Assembly (NCBI RefSeq): GCF_003148495.1
Contig: NZ_QGGH01000018.1
Location: forward strand, 43,789 to 107,788
Direction: 5' to 3'
Origin: Mesorhizobium loti
Lineage (GTDB): Bacteria > Pseudomonadota > Alphaproteobacteria > Rhizobiales > Rhizobiaceae
Length of the DNA: 64,000 nucleotides
The position numbers were made by a program, and so were the translations under genes. This document shows, piece after piece, positions 16,322 through 24,070 of this stretch (its first letter is position 1; every line of letters starts with the position of its first letter). The notes beneath the pieces were generated by a model. That model was not told the origin of the DNA. It saw only the letters and a list, made by a program, of their open reading frames with translations, and made no database searches.

Positions 16322-17119
16322 ATGCTTGATGCTCTGCGCCTGCTTGCCTGTCTTGCCTGCGCCCAGGCCGCGCCCGCCGCCTCGCCGACGGATGCGCTGC
16401 CTGTGGACGTCGAGCTGGTGCTGGCGGTCGACATCTCGCTGTCGATGGACGAGAAGGAGTTCGCCCTGCAGCGCGCCGGCTATGTCGAGGCGCTGCGGCA
16501 TCCCGATTTCATCCGGGCCGTCCGCGCCGGCGCCACGGGCCGCATCGCGCTCACCTATTTCGAATGGGCCGGCACTGTGCGCGATGACGCGGTCATCGGC
16601 TGGCAGATCATCGACAGCGCCGAGAGCGCCAACAGCTTTGCCGACAAGGTCGCGGCCCGCCCGTTCCGGAGCTTCCGCGGCACATCGATTTCCGGTGCAT
16701 TGGTCTTCGGCACCGAGCTTTTCGATCGCACCTCTTTCGAGGGCGAACGCAGCGTCATCGATATCTCCGGTGATGGTCCAAACAATATAGGGCCGCCGGT
16801 CACCGCGACGCGTGATGCGGCAATCGCCAAAGGCATAGTCATCAACGGACTGCCGATCCTGATCAGCCCGTCGCCAACCTTCAGCCATCTCGACCAGTAT
16901 TATGCGCAATGCGTGATCGGAGGACCCGGTTCCTTCGTGCTGCCGATTTACGCGGCGGCCGAATTCTCGACAGCCATCCGGCGCAAGTTGATCCTCGAAG
17001 TGAGCGGCATCCGGGACAGGATCATCCCCGTCGACGCGGCCGCGCCGATCGATTGTCTGCAAGGCGAGCGGGACAGGCGGTTCTTGTCCGATCCGTATTT
17101 TCCCGAACTCGACCGGTGA
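16322..17119 (+). CDS. DUF1194 (von Willebrand A-like) exported protein
   Basis: The product has 265 residues with a short signal-like N-terminus (LLACLACAQAAPAAS). The mature part is a VWA-type fold with the MIDAS-like motif VDISLSMDEKEF, followed by RIALTYFEWAG, FRGTSISGALVFG and VIDISGDGPNNIG, then IVINGLPILI. This is the DUF1194 pattern found mainly in Rhizobiales. Metal-dependent protein binding in the periplasm is likely from the MIDAS residues, but the partner is unknown. It stands alone between the exporter gene and an intergenic palindrome. Confidence 0.8.
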   Translation: MLDALRLLACLACAQAAPAASPTDALPVDVELVLAVDISLSMDEKEFALQRAGYVEALRHPDFIRAVRAGATGRIALTYFEWAGTVRDDAVIGWQIIDSAESANSFADKVAARPFRSFRGTSISGALVFGTELFDRTSFEGERSVIDISGDGPNNIGPPVTATRDAAIAKGIVINGLPILISPSPTFSHLDQYYAQCVIGGPGSFVLPIYAAAEFSTAIRRKLILEVSGIRDRIIPVDAAAPIDCLQGERDRRFLSDPYFPELDR

Positions 17120-17139
17120 GCCTTGCCGGACTGTTGGTG

Positions 17140-17182
17140 CATGTCGTTGTCCCAAAACCGCTGGACACTTTTGGGCGACATG
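17140..17182. repeat. Intergenic palindrome, CATGTCG / CGACATG arms
   Basis: Arms CATGTCG and CGACATG enclose CCCAAAA and TTTTGGG around the core CCGCTGGACAC. It lies between two convergent genes. It belongs to the same design as copies at 33669, 47573, 21421, 42321 and 50386, and may also act as a bidirectional terminator. Confidence 0.85.
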
Positions 17183-17185
17183 CAA

Positions 17186-18121
17186 TTAGGCCGGCCGGGC
17201 GCCAAACTTGTCGCGGAACTCATTGTAGAGATCGCGGCGCCAGCGTCGACCATGGACATAGCCGTGCATCAGCTCCGGCAGCGAGTAGCCGAGCGCTTTC
17301 GACTCGCGATTGGCCATGTAGCCCTTGAATGCCTCTGGTATCCGGCCTCTGAGGATATCGGCGATGATCTGCCGCGAGATCATGTAGGGCGGAATGTGCG
17401 GGTAGGCGTGGGCAATGTGCGGGTGTTTGCCCATCAGGTTCGCATAGGCTTCGACATAACCGTCACGGCGGCCCGAAATCGAGTTTTCCGAATTGTATTT
17501 CGTCCAATCGATGTCCTCGGACAAACGCGCGCCATAGCGACGGGAAAGCCGCAGCAGCAATTCCCGATCCTGCATCCGGGTGATGTCGCTATCGTAGCCG
17601 CCAATGCCCAGCAAGGCTTCGCGGCGGGCGGTTATCGCGGAGCCGGCGATGAAGATCGTCTGCGCGACCAGCGTGCGTTCCAGCATGGTCGGGCTCACGA
17701 ATGCATCGCGATTGACGCAGTTGGTGGCACGGTTGCCCTTCAGGGAGACAAAAGAGCTGATCAGCACCTGAAGTGCGGGATTGTCATCGAACAAGGCCAG
17801 GGTCCCTTCAAGTCGGTGCGGCAGGTAGACGTCGTCCGAATCGAGGAAGGTCACCACCGGCGCGCGCGCTCGCTCGATGCCGGCATTCCTGGCGGCGTTG
17901 GCGCCTCGCCATTTGGCGCCGACATAGATAAGCCGCGGATCCTGGATGCGCGCCAGCGCCGCCTCGGTCCCATCGGTCGAGCCATCGTCGACGACAATGT
18001 GCTCAAGCCTAGGCATGCCCTGGGACAGCACGCTTTCCACGGCGCGCAACACCGTCTCGCGCCGATTGTGGGTCGGCGTTATGACCGTGATGAGAGGTGC
18101 GTCTTCGATGATCCCGGCCAT
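17186..18121 (-). CDS. Family 2 glycosyltransferase
   Basis: This 311-residue protein has a GT-A domain: ITVITPTHNRRETVLRAVESV at the start (key PTHNR), then HIVVDDGSTDGT, AARNAGIERAR and the metal-binding DXD region FLDSDDVYLP, with IGGYDSDITRMQDREL as acceptor-side motif. No membrane segments are seen, so it is cytoplasmic or peripherally bound. The sugar and acceptor are unknown, but the class makes cell-surface polysaccharide or modifies lipids. It lies at one end of a patch with a second glycosyltransferase and a sulfotransferase. The stop is a few bases from an intergenic palindrome. Confidence 0.9.
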   Translation of the reverse strand: MAGIIEDAPLITVITPTHNRRETVLRAVESVLSQGMPRLEHIVVDDGSTDGTEAALARIQDPRLIYVGAKWRGANAARNAGIERARAPVVTFLDSDDVYLPHRLEGTLALFDDNPALQVLISSFVSLKGNRATNCVNRDAFVSPTMLERTLVAQTIFIAGSAITARREALLGIGGYDSDITRMQDRELLLRLSRRYGARLSEDIDWTKYNSENSISGRRDGYVEAYANLMGKHPHIAHAYPHIPPYMISRQIIADILRGRIPEAFKGYMANRESKALGYSLPELMHGYVHGRRWRRDLYNEFRDKFGARPA

Positions 18122-18486
18122 GTCGTGTCAGCTGTTTCCTGCGCAGGACTGCGCGTCTATCCAGGACTTTTCGATTTTCAGAACGGTCGAATGGATCGGA
18201 CTTTTCCTTTCCGGTCATCATCTTCGACGCGACGCTACAAAAAACAGCTTCCTGTGTCACCCACCGTGCCAGCACTCAACCCGCGCGAGATAACGAATTC
18301 CCGTTGCTAGCGTTCCAATTGCAACAGCACTGCCGCGCAGACTCGCGAATCACCATGGAAGCGACCCGCCGCGACAGGATAGCATACACTCCATTACCTC
18401 AGACGTAATCGCTTTGCACTCGGCGTTTGGTCAGATTGCCCTTGCGAGGCCGGCAACTCGGGCTTCGATGACAAGGGAGTACAGTC
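18122..18486. other. Gene-free interval between the glycosyltransferase and DUF1330 genes
   Basis: This 365-bp interval shows no convincing gene on either strand. It must hold the promoter of the leftward glycosyltransferase and that of DUF1330. Near its right end an imperfect palindrome was noted (listed separately). Base composition is visibly lower in GC than in the core genes. Confidence 0.6.
18393..18409. promoter_or_regulatory. Palindrome ATTAC-N7-GTAAT upstream of the DUF1330 gene
   Basis: ATTAC at 18393-18397 and GTAAT at 18405-18409 form a symmetric half-site pair with 7 bp between. It lies about 78 bp before the DUF1330 start, a usual place for an operator. The binding protein is unknown. 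Confidence 0.35.
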
Positions 18487-18842
18487 ATGACCGCCTACGC
18501 CGTTGCCCATATGCGCCAGGCCACAATGGGTCCGCAGATCGTCGAATATCTGCACAGGATCGATGCCACACTGGAATCTTTCGGCGGCCGTTTTCTGGTT
18601 CATGGCGGCGATGTGGAGGTGATCGAGAACGACTGGCCGGGCCACCTGATCATCATCGAATTTCCCGACCGGCAGCACGTGCATGGCTGGTACAATTCGC
18701 CAGCCTACCAGGCGATACTGGCGCTGCGCACGGGTATTCGGTGTCCGATGTGGTGTTCGCTGACGGCGTCGAACATCCGCACAAGGCGACGGATGTTCTG
18801 GAAGAGTCGACGGTCCCAGACCAATTGAGCTTAGAAGCGTGA
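18487..18842 (+). pseudogene. DUF1330 family protein, frameshifted
   Basis: The first 83 residues match DUF1330: MTAYAVAHMRQATMGPQIVEYL, then FGGRFLVHGGDVEVIENDWPG and IIIEFPDRQHVHGWYNSPAYQAILALRT. After LRTG at about 18733 the frame runs into unrelated sequence and stops at 18828. The -1 frame from about 18735 continues with SVSDVVFADGVEHPHKATDVL, which is the expected C-terminus, to a stop at 18842. One base is therefore missing near 18733-18738. The family is small dimeric proteins of unknown function related to the ABM/EthD folds. Either the gene is recently broken or there is a sequencing error. Confidence 0.75.
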
Positions 18843-18863
18843 TTCAGGGATCGGGAAAGGCGC

Positions 18864-19864
18864 CTAGCTGTGCCCGACATAGTCAGGCACGATCTCGATT
18901 TCGTCACGAACAATGCCGGCGGCGAAACTGAACTGGCCCCAAAACGCCAGGGCATAAAATGCCTGACCGACAATCAGGGAAAATGGAATTTGCCAAGGCG
19001 GCATCCCTGTCTCTCGGGCATGGCCGACAATCCGTCGTGTCGTGCGCCACGACATGGTGAACCATCGGACTTGGCCACCCGTTGCGTACGGCCAGCCGAA
19101 TTGAGCGCCACGAACTTCCGGTCGGCGTCGCGGCCGGTAACCAAGGCACGCCAGTAAAAGAACCGCCAGCCCCGGGGTGAGTAGTGGTAGACGCGTGCGT
19201 TGACATTATGAATTTTGTGGCCTTCGCGCAGCAGTTCGCGCATCAGCAACGTGCAGGAAACCTTGAAGCCATTGTGTTTCGGGAAAGGATGGCTGACGAT
19301 CCATTCGCGTCGAAACCCTACATTGTTGGCGTTCATCGCCCGCTTCGAGGCAAATCGCCCATCGCCATGAGCCATCGGGAAAAACCAGATCAGGGCAAAC
19401 GTTCTTGAAAAGAAATCATCGTGCGAAAGATATGTGTATCCGTTTACGCAAATGATTTTTGGATCTTCAAATGGCTTCAGCAAAGCTGACAGCCAGCCTG
19501 GTTCCGGCACGACGTCGGAATCGGTCAAGATGACGATGCTTCCGTCCGTTGCCAGTACGCCATTGTTCTTCAGGTCGTAGTATCGGCCGCCAGGGAACGC
19601 TGTGAAGACGAGGTCGGAAACTTGACCCAGCTGCGGTGCTTCAGCCGTGATTTTATGAAGCAGCGCGTCTGCATCCGACTCATGCCCACCATGAGAAATA
19701 ACAACTTTCGGTCGCGCCAGGCCGAGATCAGTGACAGCTACGATTTCCCGCGCCAAGGCCTTCAGTCCAACGCCGATCTCGTCCCAGTCGATGGACTTGG
19801 CGTTTTCCATTTCCACAACGAGTGAATATCTTACGCGTTCTTCAACCATCTCTGCACTGACCAT
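18864..19864 (-). pseudogene. Family 2 glycosyltransferase, frameshifted near its C-terminus
   Basis: The frame from 19864 encodes a GT2 enzyme: YSLVVEMENAKSIDWDEI at the start, then LVFTAFPGGRYYDLKNNGVLATDG and the DXD motif ILTDSDVVPEPGWL, plus HDDFFSRTFALIWFFPMAHGDG and RVYHYSPRGWRFFYWRAL. After KFVALNS at about 19100 this frame loses sense and ends at 18974. The adjacent frame continues PYATGGQVRWFTMSWRTTRR and then a hydrophobic C-terminus (IPFSLIVGQAFYALAFWGQF) to a stop at 18864. One base appears to be missing between about 19080 and 19105. The intact downstream frame means the break is recent or an error. Base composition is lower in GC than the core genes. Confidence 0.75.
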
Positions 19865-20008
19865 TCATCGTCTAGGTGGCTATATCCGCCGCAACCTAAA
19901 GTAAAGCAACCTCTGCCTATCGAGCGACAGCCTTTCGTGAAACGCTCCATTGTCCCACATAATCTTGCATGTTGCCTCTTTGATCAAATCGGAGCGCCAG
20001 CCCGGATT

Positions 20009-20776
20009 TCAAAGAAAGCCGGACCCGCGGTGATTTCTGGCCTGGAACTTTGAGGTGTCGGAATACTGCGACAAGAAGCGTTCCCTCCATTCCGTATTGA
20101 CGGTGTCCCGTTGGATCTCGAGACCAGAATTGGGGCCTGATGTAGATTCAAATGTGATTTCGGCGTCAACCAGATGCGCGACCTTTACAAGGCTGGCCCG
20201 TGGGTTTGCCAAGAGTTCCTCATATGTCAATGACAGGAAAGACAATCCGTTTCTTGCTAGCCAAATGTCCCAGGCCAGATTTTCCAGCATGATTTTTTCA
20301 AGCGCCTCCGCGATCGCCGCGCCGTCATAGCGTGGTGAGTTCTGAGCAGCCTCAGTGGAGCGAAATCGACCGGTCTGACGAGCGCGTGCCCAAGAAATTG
20401 CCTGACCAAGGAGATCGCGGCGGGTTAAGCGGACATAGCGCAGTCCTGGAAGGCTGGCTGGGAGGTCCACAGTCTTGGCCACCTGGGAAAACTGGCTTGC
20501 AAAGAGTTTGACTGCATAAATTCCGGAGGGAGATCGCCCATCCTTTAATGCACGCAAAACCTGAGCACGGGGATCGCGAGGATAGTTCGGCAATTCGAGA
20601 ACACGGCGGCCGCCGAACCATTCCAGAGGATTGCCAAGCCCGGCGGTTGCCATCAACCCGGCGAGATGGTTGCTGCCACTGCGTGGTGAGGTGCAGATGA
20701 GAATCCCGGCTTTTAACCCAGCCAGGATGTCGGAAGGGATTTCAACAGGCAAAGGGCGCCTACGAAAGAGATGCAT
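20009..20776 (-). CDS. Stf0-type sulfotransferase
   Basis: From the ATG at 20776 the product has 255 residues. The 5'-phosphosulfate-binding loop is CTSPRSGSNHLAGLM near residue 30. The 3'-phosphate-binding region is YVRLTRRDLLGQAISWARARQTGRF, and the family's LTYEELLANP follows. These features match Stf0, the trehalose-2-sulfotransferase family, which transfers sulfate from PAPS to a sugar. The acceptor here is unknown; sulfated glycolipid, Nod-factor-like or surface polysaccharide are options. The frame is open upstream into metW but that part is a shadow. It starts 12 bp after the metW stop, so may be read from the met promoter. Confidence 0.85.
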   Translation of the reverse strand: MHLFRRRPLPVEIPSDILAGLKAGILICTSPRSGSNHLAGLMATAGLGNPLEWFGGRRVLELPNYPRDPRAQVLRALKDGRSPSGIYAVKLFASQFSQVAKTVDLPASLPGLRYVRLTRRDLLGQAISWARARQTGRFRSTEAAQNSPRYDGAAIAEALEKIMLENLAWDIWLARNGLSFLSLTYEELLANPRASLVKVAHLVDAEITFESTSGPNSGLEIQRDTVNTEWRERFLSQYSDTSKFQARNHRGSGFL

Positions 20777-20787
20777 GGCGAACACAG

Positions 20788-21402
20788 CTACCGCTTCAGC
20801 AAGAACACGGCCTGCTGGCCGAAGAAATTCCAGAACCACCACGGCATCGACAGGCCGATCTTCTGGCCATTGGCGTCGAGCGCCGTCGCCTTCTCCACGG
20901 TCGCGCCGAGCTCGTCGCACAGATTGACGAAGTCGCGGATGGTGCAGAAGTGGATGTTGGGCGTGTCGTACCAGGAATAGGGCAGGTCCTTGGTCACCGG
21001 CATGCGGCCCTGGATGAACAGCGACAGGCGCACCCGCCAATGGCCGAAATTGGGGAAGGACACGATGGCGCGGTTGCCGATCCTGAGCAGTTCGTCGAGC
21101 ACCAGCTTCGGATTGCGGGTTGCCTGCAGCGTCTGCGACAGGACGACGAAGTCAAAGCCCTTGTCGGGATAGAATTCGAGGTCCTTGTCGGCATCGCCCT
21201 GGATGACCGAGAGGCCGCGCGCCACGCATTCGTTGACGCCGCGCTGCGACAGCTCCAGTCCACGGCCGTCGACCTGCTTGGTGTCCTGCAGCAGTTCGAG
21301 CAGCGAGCCGTCGCCGGAACCGACGTCGAGCACGCGCGACTGCGGTGGGATGAGGTTGGCGACGACCTCGAGGTCGACGCGCTGGTCGCGGTTGACACTC
21401 AT
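20788..21402 (-). CDS. metW: Methionine biosynthesis protein MetW
   Basis: MetW is a methyltransferase-fold protein that partners with MetX in homoserine O-acetylation or its control. The 204-residue protein has the SAM-type motif VLDVGSGDGSLLELL near residue 25, GRGLELSQRGVNECVARGLSVIQGD (key motif ELSQ), FDFVVLSQTLQAT, and SFPNFGHWRVRL, with DTPNIHFCTIRDF near the C-terminus. All are MetW hallmarks. The start is the ATG at 21402. It lies downstream of metX, separated by about 60 bp that contain an intergenic palindrome. Confidence 0.95.
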   Translation of the reverse strand: MSVNRDQRVDLEVVANLIPPQSRVLDVGSGDGSLLELLQDTKQVDGRGLELSQRGVNECVARGLSVIQGDADKDLEFYPDKGFDFVVLSQTLQATRNPKLVLDELLRIGNRAIVSFPNFGHWRVRLSLFIQGRMPVTKDLPYSWYDTPNIHFCTIRDFVNLCDELGATVEKATALDANGQKIGLSMPWWFWNFFGQQAVFLLKR

Positions 21403-21420
21403 GGCTTCGCCTCCTGCCTG

Positions 21421-21468
21421 GCGCATGATCCCGATCCGAAAAGTCTGCAATTTTTCGGGGTCATGCGC
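21421..21468. repeat. Intergenic palindrome overlapping the metX stop codon
   Basis: GCGCATGATCCCGA at 21421 pairs with TCGGGGTCATGCGC ending at 21468, with CCGAAAAGTCTGCAATTTTTCGG inside (only the flanking CCGAAAA and TTTTCGG are key). The stop codon of metX (complement of 21461-21463) lies in the right arm. The element forms a strong hairpin in the metX-metW mRNA. Confidence 0.85.
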
Positions 21469-22630
21469 TGAGCCCTCTCGCCCGGGCCGCCGATCCGATG
21501 AAGCCGTTGATGGCGGCAAACAGTTCCGGCTCGTCGAGCAGGAAGGCATCGTGGCCGCGGTCGGTCTCGATCTCGACGAAGGAAACCGACGCGCCGGCCG
21601 CGTTGAGTGCGTGCACGATCGAGCGACTCTCCTCGGTCGGGAACAGCCAGTCCGAGGTGAAGGACACCAGGCAGAAGCGGGTTCTGGTGCCTGCGAAGGC
21701 ATCGGCCAACCGACCGCCATGATCGGCGGCGAGGTCGAAATAGTCCATCGACCGCGTCATGTAGAGGTAGGAATTGGCGTCGAAGCGATCGACGAAGGTC
21801 ATGCCCTGGTGGCGCAGATAGCTTTCGATCTGGAAGTCGGCGTCGAAGCCGAAGGTCAGCGCTTCGCGATCCTGCAGATTGCGGCCGAACTTCCGGTGCA
21901 GGGCGGCTTCCGACAGATAGGTGATGTGGGCGGCCATGCGCGCCACCGCCAGGCCCTTTTCCGGGCGTTTGCCGTGCTCGAAATATTTGCCGCCATGCCA
22001 GTCCGGATCGGCCATGACAGCTTGCCTTCCGACCTCGTGGAAGGCGATGTTCTGCGAGGAATGGCGCGCGCCGGTGGCGATCGGCAGCGCCGAGAAGACG
22101 CGCTCCGGATAGCTCGACGCCCATTCCAGCACCTGCATGCCGCCCATCGAGCCGCCGAGCACGCAAAACAGTTTCTCGACGCCGAAATGGTCGATCAGCA
22201 TCTGCTGCGCGCGCACCATGTCGCGGATGGTGATGATCGGCAGGTCGAGCCCATAGGGCTTGCCGGTGGCGGGGTTGGTCGAGGCCGGTCCGGTGGACCC
22301 CAGACAACCGCCGATGACGTTGGAGCAGATGACGAAGAAGCGGTTGGTGTCGATGATCTTGCCGGGGCCGATCAGCACTTCCCACCAGCCCGGCTTGCCG
22401 GTCACCGGATTGGTGCTGGCGACATGCTGGTCGCCGGTCAGCGCATGGCAGACGAGGATGGCGTTGGAGCGAGCGTCATTCAGCGTGCCGTAGGTCTGGT
22501 AGGCGATCTGGAACGGCGACAGCAGTGTGCCGGCATCCAGCTTGAGCGGCTTGTCGGAGCCAAAACGCAAAACCGGGCTCGACGGTTGGTCGGCCTCGTT
22601 GTTGGTTTTGCGGGCGCGCAGAACGGCCAT
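21461..22630 (-). CDS. metX: Homoserine O-acetyltransferase MetX
   Basis: MetX makes O-acetyl-L-homoserine from homoserine and acetyl-CoA in methionine synthesis. The 389-residue protein has the alpha/beta-hydrolase nucleophile elbow GGSMGGMQ with Ser at residue 161, the family motif HALTGDQHV, GPASTNPATGKPYG, and the acid/base pair in SDWLFPTEES and RGHDAFL. The start chosen is the ATG at 22630; an ATG at 22639 is possible. A SAM-II riboswitch and an intrinsic terminator lie in the leader, so it is repressed when SAM is high. metW follows. Confidence 0.95.
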   Translation of the reverse strand: MAVLRARKTNNEADQPSSPVLRFGSDKPLKLDAGTLLSPFQIAYQTYGTLNDARSNAILVCHALTGDQHVASTNPVTGKPGWWEVLIGPGKIIDTNRFFVICSNVIGGCLGSTGPASTNPATGKPYGLDLPIITIRDMVRAQQMLIDHFGVEKLFCVLGGSMGGMQVLEWASSYPERVFSALPIATGARHSSQNIAFHEVGRQAVMADPDWHGGKYFEHGKRPEKGLAVARMAAHITYLSEAALHRKFGRNLQDREALTFGFDADFQIESYLRHQGMTFVDRFDANSYLYMTRSMDYFDLAADHGGRLADAFAGTRTRFCLVSFTSDWLFPTEESRSIVHALNAAGASVSFVEIETDRGHDAFLLDEPELFAAINGFIGSAARARGLSA

Positions 22631-22708
22631 GACATCCATCTCACACTTTGAATCCACGGCACCGCGCTTTCGAAAATCGATGCCGATGTCCGGCCGGTCG
22701 CGGACAAC

Positions 22709-22740
22709 AAAAAACCGGCATTGCAGTCGCAAAGCCGGTT
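22709..22740 (-). terminator. Rho-independent terminator after the SAM-II aptamer in the metX leader
   Basis: On the minus strand AACCGGCTTTGC and GCAATGCCGGTT pair with one T-T mismatch around GACT, followed by six T residues and then G. The position between the aptamer and metX makes it the expression platform: it would stop transcription when SAM is bound. Confidence 0.85.
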
Positions 22741-22751
22741 ACAGGATGCAA

Positions 22752-22815
22752 ACGGCCCTTTAGCAAGTTGTTTAACGTGGCTGCAAGCCGACCGGCCAAA
22801 TCACCACGGAAGTTC
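22752..22815 (-). ncRNA. SAM-II riboswitch (metA element) upstream of metX
   Basis: Read on the minus strand the leader contains CGTGGTGATTTGGCC, GGCTTGCAGCCACG, TTAAACA and TTGCTAAA in order and spacing. These are the conserved blocks of the SAM-II aptamer known from rhizobia, where it controls metA, metX and other methionine genes. Stem P1 and the H-type pseudoknot with GCTAAA can form. An intrinsic terminator follows 12 bp downstream. No other gene lies between it and metX. Confidence 0.92.
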
Positions 22816-22954
22816 GCACCTCTTCTACGGCTGTGGCGCGCCGGCGTCAACGGCCAGCCTTGGTCCGGTGGCTGTCACCTCTCGACATTGCGGGCCACGG
22901 CTTGTATTTCCGCTGCGGCTTCCCTCAGGAAGCGTTCTCGACGGATTTTGCGAC

Positions 22955-24064
22955 ATGAGCCAGACACCGGACAAGGCACGTCCAACCCCGCGCGCGGGCA
23001 TCATGGACATCGACGCCTATGTGCCGGGCAAGAGCACGGCGCCTGCCGGCGTCGCCAAGGTCTACAAGCTGTCCTCGAACGAGAACCCGCTCGGTCCGTC
23101 GCCGAAGGCGATCGAAGCCGCGCGTGAAATTGCCGGCAAGCTCGACGTCTATCCCGACGGCACCGCCAGGCGGCTGCGCGAAGCGATCGCCGAGGTGCAC
23201 GGCCTCAACCCGCAGAACATCATCTGTTCCAATGGCTCCGACGAAATCCTCGGCCTGCTGGCACAGACCTATCTGGCGCCCGGCGACGAGGCTGTCATCA
23301 CCGAACACGCCTTCATGGTCTACAAAATCTACATCCAGTCGGCTGGCGCCGTTCCGGTGACGATCAAGGAAACAGACGAGCGCGCCGATATTGACGCCAT
23401 CCTGGCCGCCGTCACGCCGCGCACCAAGATCGTGTTCCTCGCCAACCCCAACAACCCGACCGGCACCTATGTGCCGTTCCAGGAGGTGCGCCGCTTGCAT
23501 GCCGGCCTGCCCAGGCACGTGCTTCTGGTGCTCGACGCGGCCTATGCCGAATATGTCCGCCGCAACGACTATGAAGCCGGCATCGAGCTGGTCAGCAGCG
23601 CCGAGAACGTGGTGATGACCCGTACCTTCTCCAAGATAGGCCTCGGCGGTGCGCGGATCGGCTGGATGTATGCGCCGATGCACATCGTCGACGCCATCAA
23701 CCGCGTGCGGGGGCCCTTCAATGTCAATGCGACGGCGATCGAGGCCGGCATCGCCGCGATCCGGGACCGCGCTCATGTCGAGCGCAGCGTGACGCACAAC
23801 GAGACCTGGCTGGCTTGGCTGAGCGAACAGATGACAGGGCTCGGTTTGCGGGTGACGCCCAGCGTCGGCAATTTCATCCTCATTCATTTTCCCGAGGACA
23901 AGAAACATTCCGCAGCGGCGGCGGACGACTATCTGACGGCGCACGGCTATATATTGCGGCGCGTTTCCGGCTACGGCTTTCCCAACGCGCTGCGCATGAC
24001 CGTCGGCACTGAAGAGGCCAATCGCGGCGTTGTCGCCGCTCTCACGACATTCCTGAAAAGCTAG
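22955..24064 (+). CDS. hisC: Histidinol-phosphate/aromatic aminotransferase
   Basis: This PLP-dependent class I/II aminotransferase has 369 residues. The N-terminal LSSNENPLGPSPKAIEAA is typical of HisC. The phosphate-binding region SNGSDEILGLL, the block FLANPNNPTGTYVPF and the Schiff-base Lys in RTFSKIGLGGARIGW (about residue 227) follow. The enzyme interconverts histidinol phosphate and imidazole-acetol phosphate. The pairing with tyrC 6 bp downstream suggests that it also serves phenylalanine and tyrosine synthesis, as HisC of this type accepts aromatic oxo acids. The start is the ATG at 22955; the frame is open upstream without family similarity. Confidence 0.92.
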   Translation: MSQTPDKARPTPRAGIMDIDAYVPGKSTAPAGVAKVYKLSSNENPLGPSPKAIEAAREIAGKLDVYPDGTARRLREAIAEVHGLNPQNIICSNGSDEILGLLAQTYLAPGDEAVITEHAFMVYKIYIQSAGAVPVTIKETDERADIDAILAAVTPRTKIVFLANPNNPTGTYVPFQEVRRLHAGLPRHVLLVLDAAYAEYVRRNDYEAGIELVSSAENVVMTRTFSKIGLGGARIGWMYAPMHIVDAINRVRGPFNVNATAIEAGIAAIRDRAHVERSVTHNETWLAWLSEQMTGLGLRVTPSVGNFILIHFPEDKKHSAAAADDYLTAHGYILRRVSGYGFPNALRMTVGTEEANRGVVAALTTFLKS

Positions 24065-24070
24065 AACACC

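Larger units (their letters stand above)
22631..22954. other. Divergent metX/hisC intergenic region (324 bp)
   Basis: The leftward half holds the metX leader with SAM-II aptamer and terminator. The rightward 130 bp before hisC should contain the hisC promoter; I see no confident -35/-10 pair and no gene there. Confidence 0.7.

Noticed and set aside
20777..21040. Upstream extension of the sulfotransferase gene
   Set aside because: The added 88 residues overlap metW in another frame and carry no sulfotransferase features; the ATG at 20776 is the natural start.
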